In this document: piece after piece, positions 58,756-64,000 of the stretch
How the letters are laid out: each line of letters begins with the position of its first letter
How positions within the stretch are numbered: position 1 is the first letter of the stretch
NCBI RefSeq assembly: GCF_029623955.1
Contig: NZ_JARSBP010000007.1
Span: 248,001 to 312,000 of the forward strand
Direction of reading: 5' to 3'
Length of the DNA: 64,000 bases
Source: Mycobacterium sp. 236(2023)
Lineage (GTDB): Bacteria > Actinomycetota > Actinomycetes > Mycobacteriales > Mycobacteriaceae
The notes under the pieces: model-generated
What the model was told of the DNA's origin: nothing
What the model saw: only the letters and a program-made list of their open reading frames with translations
Database searches by the model: none
Program-made: the position numbers and the translations under genes

Positions 58756-59907
58756 TCAGCGTTGCATCCAGACTGCGCAGCCCACGACGAGTAGCGCGGC
58801 CGTGGCTCCCAATACTCCAGACGCACCGGCGGATGCGGCGACGAGCCCGATGGACCCGGGCAGCACCACGACACCGATCCTGTTGCCAAGCAGCCGGAGT
58901 GTCATCGCTGTTCCTCGCTGATTCGACGGTGCCAGATCTGAGACGGCAGCCATTGTGATCGGTTGACACACGCCGAGTCCCGCGCCGAGGACGACAGCAC
59001 TCACCAGAAGGACGAGATGGCTGTGCCAGTTGGCAACAGCGATCAGTGCACTCGCCGACGCGGACATCCCGATGATGAGCATCCGTCTCCGACCAAGCGC
59101 ATTCACGAGAGGTCCGGTGACGAGTCGAACTGCCATCGACGTAACAGCGCGGAGTGCGAGCACCCATCCGACGAAAGCCGGAGAGAACCCAGCTTCGTGA
59201 CCGAGCGCCGGCAGGTAGACCAGCGTGATGTCGACAGCGGCCATGACGATGCCGCTGACAACGACGGCTCGGCGCAACGAACGATCCCGCAGCAGCGATC
59301 CCACGGAAACCGGCGCTTGTTCGCCGGCGCTCTGCCTTCGCCCGCCAATCAGAAACGATGTGCCAAAAAGCACGACCGACAGTCCCAAAGCGGCGAGCAA
59401 CACCGGCCGGATGCCAGCGGCGGTCCCGTCACCCACAGTAAGCAGCAGCGGGCCTACCGCCTGTCCCAATGAAGACGCGAATGTGTAGGCGGCGAAACGT
59501 GAATCAGCCGAACTCCCACCCATGTTGGCGACAGCAGTCTGCTCACCGATCACGCACAGCAGGTGACCGACCCCGGCGAGCATCAGACCGACGATCAACC
59601 ACGCAGGTTGATGTGTCCCGGCCAGAAGCACACCGCACGACAGCGCGGCCACGACTGCCCCACCGATCAGAACGGGCTTTTCTCCGACTCGATCGACCAG
59701 GCGACCGACGGGCAACGCAAGCAGTAATGGGGCGATGGCGTAGCTCGCCGACAGCAATCCGAGGAGCGCCGGTGCTACACCGGCATCCAGCGCTGCATAG
59801 GAGATAGCGGGACGGACCGAGAATCCGATGGCCTGAACGGCGAGGGCGTGGACCCCCAGAGGAGTCCACGCCTGCCACCGTTCACCCGATGCGACGTCAG
59901 CGCCCAT
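58756..59907 (-). CDS. Major facilitator superfamily transporter
   Basis: A 383-residue protein with about eleven to twelve hydrophobic segments. The MFS motif A equivalent is present after TM2 (LPVGRLVDRVGEKPVLIGG, about residues 65-83) and its half-repeat counterpart VTGPLVNALGRRRMLIIG occurs in the second half. It overlaps the end of the TctA gene on the same strand by 11 bases, which places it as the last gene of the second transporter operon. The substrate is not evident; export of a pathway acid or an inhibitor is possible. Confidence 0.85.
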   Translation of the reverse strand: MGADVASGERWQAWTPLGVHALAVQAIGFSVRPAISYAALDAGVAPALLGLLSASYAIAPLLLALPVGRLVDRVGEKPVLIGGAVVAALSCGVLLAGTHQPAWLIVGLMLAGVGHLLCVIGEQTAVANMGGSSADSRFAAYTFASSLGQAVGPLLLTVGDGTAAGIRPVLLAALGLSVVLFGTSFLIGGRRQSAGEQAPVSVGSLLRDRSLRRAVVVSGIVMAAVDITLVYLPALGHEAGFSPAFVGWVLALRAVTSMAVRLVTGPLVNALGRRRMLIIGMSASASALIAVANWHSHLVLLVSAVVLGAGLGVCQPITMAAVSDLAPSNQRGTAMTLRLLGNRIGVVVLPGSIGLVAASAGASGVLGATAALLVVGCAVWMQR

Positions 59908-61561
59908 GACTGTGGGTCGCGGGCGACTTCACCTCCGAATCACTCTGCTTCCCAATGCCTTCCGAGTCAGGGTGCTTGTTGACGTATTCCCCGGAGGAAT
60001 CATCGAACGTCGCAACCGCATCGTCATCGTCGAGCGGCGTCGGCTCCGGCGCGACGGCTGGCTCCTGCGCGTCGCCACGTCGCCGTGCCGCGATAAAACG
60101 CCACACTAACGGGACGATCAGGGCCAGCGCGACCAATGTGTACAGGGTGATGGAGAACGGTGAATGCACCAGTACCGAGGGGTCGCCATCACTGAGCTGC
60201 AGTGCACGCCTGAGCTCGAGTTCGGCCCGCGGCCCGAGGATCACACCGATGATGATGGGTACGATCGGCAGTCCGAACCGTCGCATGATGACCCCGAGTA
60301 GCCCCATCACGAGCAGGATGTAGAGGCCCATCGTGGAGCCGTCAGCGGCATAGGCACCAATCGACGCAAACACCAGGATGCCCGCGTACAGGTATGGGCG
60401 CGGAATCCTCAGCAGTCTTGCCCACACCGGCGCCAACGGCAGGTTGAGGAGCAGCAGCAGGGTATTGCCGATGAACAGGCTCGCGATGAGGCCCCACACC
60501 AGCGCCGGTTCGTTCTGGAAGAGCAACGGCCCGGGCTGAATCCCGTACTGCTGGAACGCCGCCAGCAGTACCGCTGCGGTCGCCGAGGTGGGCAGACCCA
60601 GTGTCAGCAGTGGCACCAACACCCCCGCGGCCGATGCATTATTGGTGGCTTCGGGTCCCGCCACGCCTTCGATGGCGCCGTGGCCGAACTCCTCAGGATG
60701 CTTGGACAGCTTGCGCTCGGTGACATACGACAGGTAGGTCGGGATCTCTGCCCCGCCCGCCGGCATCGCCCCGAACGGAAAGCCAATCGCCGCACCGCGC
60801 AGCCATGGCTTCCATGAGCGAGACCAATCCTTCTTGCTCATCCACGGACGTCCTACCGGAATGATCTGACCGGGCTTGCGCCGCAGATGCATTGCCGTCC
60901 ACAGCGCCTCGCCGAGCGCGAAGATGCCAACAGCCACGACGACCACATCGATGCCATCCATCAACTGCGGGATGCCGAACGTGAGCCGTTCCTGGCCGGT
61001 CGAGGCGTCGATGCCGATGAGCCCAATGAACAACCCGATTCCCAGGGACGCGAGCCCTCGGATCCGGGAAGTTCCCAGCACCAACGTGACAGCGGCGAAG
61101 GCGACGACCATCAGGGCGAAGTAGTCCGCGGGTGTGATGCTCAGGGCGATGTTGACGACGAACGGTGCAACAAGCACCAGCAGCCCGGTGGCAATGGTTC
61201 CGGCGACGAACGATCCGATCGCGGCAGTGGCCAGTGCCTGACAGGCGCGACCGGCTCTCGCCATCTTGTTGCCCTCGATGGCCGTCATCACCGACGACGC
61301 CTCACCGGGAGTGTTCAGAAGAATCGATGTGGTTGAGCCGCCATACATTCCGCCGTAGTAGATCCCCGCGAACATGATGATCGCGCCGGTGGGATCGAGA
61401 GCAAACGTCACCGGCAGCAACAGCGCGACGGTCATCGCCGGCCCGATACCGGGCAGCACACCCACGGCGGTGCCGAGCAGGACGCCGATCAGCGCCATCA
61501 ATAGGTAGGTCGGCGTCAAGGCCGAGGCGAATCCGTCGAGAAGTGAACTCATGGCATCCAT
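59897..61561 (-). CDS. tctA: TctA-family large permease, second system
   Basis: A 554-residue TctA protein. Signatures: GTAVGVLPGIGPAMTVALLLPVTFALDP, MYGGSTTSILLNTPGEASSVMTAIEG, GAMPAGGAEIPTYLSYVTERKLS, and GAIEGVAGPEATNNASAAGVLVPLLTLGLPTSATAAVL. It is clearly paralogous to the TctA at 56679. It carries an unusual hydrophilic acidic tail of about 60 residues (PTPLDDDDAVATFDDSSGEY onward) ending in a His-containing SPATHSHGR. Its end overlaps the MFS start. The start codon lies one base after the tctB stop. Confidence 0.92.
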   Translation of the reverse strand: MDAMSSLLDGFASALTPTYLLMALIGVLLGTAVGVLPGIGPAMTVALLLPVTFALDPTGAIIMFAGIYYGGMYGGSTTSILLNTPGEASSVMTAIEGNKMARAGRACQALATAAIGSFVAGTIATGLLVLVAPFVVNIALSITPADYFALMVVAFAAVTLVLGTSRIRGLASLGIGLFIGLIGIDASTGQERLTFGIPQLMDGIDVVVVAVGIFALGEALWTAMHLRRKPGQIIPVGRPWMSKKDWSRSWKPWLRGAAIGFPFGAMPAGGAEIPTYLSYVTERKLSKHPEEFGHGAIEGVAGPEATNNASAAGVLVPLLTLGLPTSATAAVLLAAFQQYGIQPGPLLFQNEPALVWGLIASLFIGNTLLLLLNLPLAPVWARLLRIPRPYLYAGILVFASIGAYAADGSTMGLYILLVMGLLGVIMRRFGLPIVPIIIGVILGPRAELELRRALQLSDGDPSVLVHSPFSITLYTLVALALIVPLVWRFIAARRRGDAQEPAVAPEPTPLDDDDAVATFDDSSGEYVNKHPDSEGIGKQSDSEVKSPATHSHGR

Positions 61562-61562
61562 G

Positions 61563-62081
61563 TCAGATCACCCCGCCCAGCAGCCCCGCCGGAAGGTCGA
61601 CACCAAGTGCATACGCGAATAGGAAGTAGCTCCCGAAGGCGATCACCAGTGAGATCAGCAGATCGCGGACCAAATGCCGGCTACCCAGTGCCGTCGCCGC
61701 ACCCCAGAACAGGGCGGTGCCGGTGATCGGCCATCCAAGTGGTTCCATCAGAAAGGCGTTGGCGAGAAAGATTGCACCGATCGCGACGAACGGCACCCAG
61801 GCTGTTGGTTGCTCCAGATCAATGTCTTCGCCGCCTTCCATTTCGCCTCGCCCGCCGCGTAATACGTCGATGAAGAGCGCGATGGCCACGCCGATCAGAA
61901 GAAGACCGACAACAATCGGCACTGTCGCCGAGTTGAGTGGGCCACGGGTTGCTGCGTTGGTGGTGAGAGTCGCTGCATCGACCAAAGCGATCGCGCCCAT
62001 CGCGCCCAGCAGGACGGCGACACCCAGTTCGGACTTGCCGGATAGCGCGGTCGTCTTGGGCGCGGTGACCTCCGCGCTCAT
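61563..62081 (-). CDS. tctB: TctB-family small membrane subunit, second system
   Basis: A 172-residue protein with four hydrophobic segments: GVAVLLGAMGAIALVDAATL, TVPIVVGLLLIGVAIALFIDVL, WVPFVAIGAIFLANAFLMEPLGWPITGTALFWGAATALGSRHLV and LLISLVIAFGSYFLFAYALGVDLP. The central cytoplasmic loop GGRGEMEGGEDIDLEQP is acidic. The family pattern matches the TctB at 56116. Start ATG overlaps the tctC stop (ATGA). Confidence 0.9.
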   Translation of the reverse strand: MSAEVTAPKTTALSGKSELGVAVLLGAMGAIALVDAATLTTNAATRGPLNSATVPIVVGLLLIGVAIALFIDVLRGGRGEMEGGEDIDLEQPTAWVPFVAIGAIFLANAFLMEPLGWPITGTALFWGAATALGSRHLVRDLLISLVIAFGSYFLFAYALGVDLPAGLLGGVI

Positions 62082-63058
62082 TGGTTGGTCCCCTCAAGCG
62101 CGCTCTTGATCTCACCAGCCTGTTCGTTGAGGTAGGTGCCGAATTCGTCGCCGGTCATGAAGGCATCGACCCAGCCGTTGCGCTCAACGGCGTCCTTCCA
62201 TGCCTGCGACTGATGCATCTTGTCGAAAGCCTCGATGAGGTCCTGGGCTGCCTCATCACTGACGCCAGGAGGCGCGACCACGCCGCGCCAGTTGGCGACG
62301 ACGACATCAGTCCCGGACTCTTTGAGCGTGGGCACATCGGGTAGCGAGTCGAAGCGCTCTCCACCGGTGACAGCGATCGCCTTGAGCTCACCCGCATTGA
62401 CCTGCTCCACCGCGTCGACAGCGCTGAACACCGCGAAGTCGACCTGGTTGCCGAGGACTGCAGGCAGGACACCGCTGCCGCCGAAGGTCACATAGTTGAC
62501 GTCCGCACGGGGAATGCCGTTGGCCTCGGCCATGCGCAGCGTCGCCACGTTGTCGGCGCCACCAATAGCCGAACCGCCGCCGACGTTCATACGCGGGTTC
62601 TTTTTCCACGCGGCAACGAGGTCGGCGTAGTTGTTGATCGGCGAATCCTTGGGCACCACCACCGCGAGGTACTCATCAAGGAGCTTCACCAGCGGCGTGG
62701 TGTTGTCGAAGCTCAGCGAAGAATTCTGCGAAACCGTCGCCGCGACGAGGCCGAAGCCCATCTGCATGACAAGTTCACCGTTGCCGTTGTCGTCCATCAG
62801 TCGGGACAGGCCGACGGTGCCGTTCGCGCCGTCGACGTTGAAGACGTCGATGCGCTGGGAGATCCCGTCGTCCTCCATGATCTTCGCGGCAGTTCGCGCC
62901 GTCGTGTCCCAACCGCTTCCTGCGGCGTTGGGGACCATGTACCGGAACTGGTCAACGCCTCCGGCGGAATCGCCCCCGCGAGGACCGCACGCGACCGCCG
63001 AGAAGCTGAGTACCACAGCGGCACTGGCCGCCATCATGGTCTTGATGGATTTGTTCAT
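62078..63058 (-). CDS. tctC: TctC-family substrate-binding lipoprotein, second system
   Basis: A 326-residue solute receptor. Signal peptide MNKSIKTMMAASAAVVLSFS with lipobox AVAC (Cys24). The TctC pattern is visible in FRYMVPNAAGSGWDTTARTAAKIMED, VDGANGTVGLSRLMDDNGNGELVMQMG, VGGGSAIGGADNVATLRMAEANGI and NWRGVVAPPGVSDEAAQDLIEAFDKMHQSQAWKDAVERNGW. It begins with an ATG preceded by AAGGAGGTG. It differs strongly from the first TctC, so the two systems probably import different carboxylates. Divergent from the sensor kinase at 63211, which may control it. Confidence 0.92.
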   Translation of the reverse strand: MNKSIKTMMAASAAVVLSFSAVACGPRGGDSAGGVDQFRYMVPNAAGSGWDTTARTAAKIMEDDGISQRIDVFNVDGANGTVGLSRLMDDNGNGELVMQMGFGLVAATVSQNSSLSFDNTTPLVKLLDEYLAVVVPKDSPINNYADLVAAWKKNPRMNVGGGSAIGGADNVATLRMAEANGIPRADVNYVTFGGSGVLPAVLGNQVDFAVFSAVDAVEQVNAGELKAIAVTGGERFDSLPDVPTLKESGTDVVVANWRGVVAPPGVSDEAAQDLIEAFDKMHQSQAWKDAVERNGWVDAFMTGDEFGTYLNEQAGEIKSALEGTNQ

Positions 63059-63210
63059 GATGCACCTCCTTGTGATGGGGCGTAACCCCGTAGAGGAAGA
63101 GTGACGGCGGCCACAGACAGTGTCACGCTTGCGCTGACAACGGTTCTTGTGCTCGTTGTGATCGCCGGAACCATGCTCGTTTCCTGCGCATTCCGCCCTA
63201 CGATCGACCA

Positions 63211-64000
63211 GTGAGGCTTGGCCGGCTGCCCCTGGCACGCCAGCTCCTGGTGCTACAAGCGGTTCTCATCCTCGTGGTGCTCGCGGTTGTCGTGGCCATC
63301 ACCTATGTCCAGTCCACCACCGAGTTCCGGCGTACCGCGGGCGATCGACTGCTCGGATTGGCGGAGACGTTCGCGACCGACTCTATTGTGCGTTCCAGCT
63401 TGCGCGGCGACGTCCCGCTCGGCTCAGTCCCGCCCATCGCTGCCCGCGTCCAGTCGGTGTCAGGGGCCGACTTCGTGGTGGTACTCGACCGCGCGGGAAA
63501 CGTTGTCGCCAGCCAGGATCCAGACCATCTTGGTGAACCGTGGCACTTTGGCGACAGCGATGTACTGACGGGACGTGCTTGGGTGGGCACCGTAGAAAGC
63601 CCCGACGGAAGATCCTCGATACAGGCGGATGTGCCGGTGCTTGATCCCAACGACCGGAGCCGACTCGGCTACGTCGTCATCGGGCGCTACTCCCCCAGCA
63701 TCAGCGACCGATTGACGGCAGCCGTCCCCGATCTGCTGATCTATCTCGGCGTGGCCAGCGCACTAGGTTTGCTCGGGTCAGCCCTGCTCGCCGGCCGCAT
63801 CAAGCGACAGACGCTCGGGCTTGAACCACGTGACATCGCCGGCCTTGTGGAACACCGTGAGGCATTGCTTCACGGCATCAAAGAGGGCGTCCTCGGGCTC
63901 GATCTCGACCACCACGTCACCATCGTGAACGCCGAAGCCAGCGATCTGCTTGGACTCCCCGCAAATGCGGTGGGACGCCGACTCGACACCCTTGGGCTGC
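63211..64000 (+). CDS. CitA/DcuS-like sensor histidine kinase, N-terminal part (cut by window end)
   Basis: The frame opens with GTG at 63211 and runs off the window, giving 263 residues. It has an N-terminal transmembrane helix (LLVLQAVLILVVLAVVVAITYV). The periplasmic sensor domain of about 140 residues includes VQSVSGADFVVVLDRAGNVVASQDPDHLG, ending with SRLGYVVIGRYSPSISDRL. A second transmembrane helix (LLIYLGVASALGLLGSALLAGRI) and the start of a PAS domain (LVEHREALLHGIKEGVLGLDLDHHVTIVNAEASDLLGLP) follow. This is the CitA/DcuS layout, kinases that sense citrate or dicarboxylates. Directly divergent from the second Tct operon, it very likely controls it with a response regulator beyond the window. 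Confidence 0.85.
   Translation, partial: MRLGRLPLARQLLVLQAVLILVVLAVVVAITYVQSTTEFRRTAGDRLLGLAETFATDSIVRSSLRGDVPLGSVPPIAARVQSVSGADFVVVLDRAGNVVASQDPDHLGEPWHFGDSDVLTGRAWVGTVESPDGRSSIQADVPVLDPNDRSRLGYVVIGRYSPSISDRLTAAVPDLLIYLGVASALGLLGSALLAGRIKRQTLGLEPRDIAGLVEHREALLHGIKEGVLGLDLDHHVTIVNAEASDLLGLPANAVGRRLDTLGL

Noticed and set aside
1..64000. CRISPR arrays, transposases, integrases, rRNA genes
   Set aside because: No regularly spaced direct repeats, no DDE or recombinase motifs and no rRNA-like segments were seen in the reading; only one degenerate tRNA-like relic was found.

Overview
The window looks like a chromosomal or island segment from a high-GC actinobacterium of the Mycobacterium/Mycolicibacterium group. 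The reasons are a complete yrbE-mceABCDEF operon with Mce-associated membrane proteins, a FadE25-like acyl-CoA dehydrogenase, a decayed antigen-85/MPT51-type mycolyltransferase, and frequent GTG/TTG starts with ATGA or GTGA stop-start overlaps. It is almost entirely catabolic and transport DNA with many regulators: TetR x3 plus one frameshifted, PucR x2, GntR, LysR, IclR and a CitA-like sensor kinase. I saw no transposase, integrase, rRNA or CRISPR array.

Region 1 (0.1-13.6 kb): a TetR gene, an AMP-forming acyl-CoA ligase and a second TetR gene. These are followed by a long minus-strand operon read from 12.1 to 4.4 kb: flavin reductase, luciferase-type flavin monooxygenase, alpha/beta hydrolase, maleylacetate reductase, a small unknown ORF, a citryl-CoA-lyase-like protein, two-subunit CoA-transferase, hydroxyquinol 1,2-dioxygenase and a tautomerase. 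It encodes a hydroxyquinol (intradiol) lower pathway: hydroxyquinol -> maleylacetate -> 3-oxoadipate -> 3-oxoadipyl-CoA. A PucR regulator lies upstream. Region 2 (13.6-28 kb): two acyl-CoA dehydrogenases, a DoxX-like membrane protein and a GntR regulator. Next come a plus-strand luciferase-like monooxygenase with an esterase, then an extradiol (meta) cluster: one-domain extradiol dioxygenase, flavin reductase, FAH-family hydrolase, HsaA-like monooxygenase, large acyl-CoA ligase and a TetR regulator.

Region 3 (28.2-40.8 kb): a complete mce transporter operon (two YrbE permeases, MceA-F, two Mce-associated membrane proteins, two small secreted proteins) with two small ORFs of 53 and 36 codons that I consider real. 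Region 4 (40.9-51.2 kb): an antigen-85-type pseudogene, LysR/aldehyde dehydrogenase, a SnoaL-like protein, PucR, a fused indolepyruvate ferredoxin oxidoreductase, a frameshifted TetR gene and the 3' remnant of another mceA. Region 5 (51.3-64 kb): a citryl-CoA-lyase-like protein coupled to a CaiB-type CoA-transferase, IclR, an RraA/HMG-aldolase-like protein, two complete tripartite tricarboxylate transporter sets (TctCBA and TctABC), an MFS transporter and a CitA-like sensor kinase cut by the window end. This reads as uptake, CoA activation and aldol cleavage of a polycarboxylic acid.

The most interesting signal is in the intergenic DNA. Four related sites (palindromic core TTGAC-N5-GTCAA) lie upstream of the DoxX-like gene, the extradiol cluster, the TetR gene at 27.0 kb and the mce operon. 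They suggest one TetR regulon joining an Mce importer to a ring-cleavage pathway. A second operator pair (TGAAATGTYA-N11-TGACATTTCA) links a FadE-like gene to the second luciferase-like monooxygenase next to a GntR gene. A third pair (ACCAT-N3-ATGG) flanks the IclR-linked carboxylate module. All functional statements come from reading the sequence; no database search was possible.
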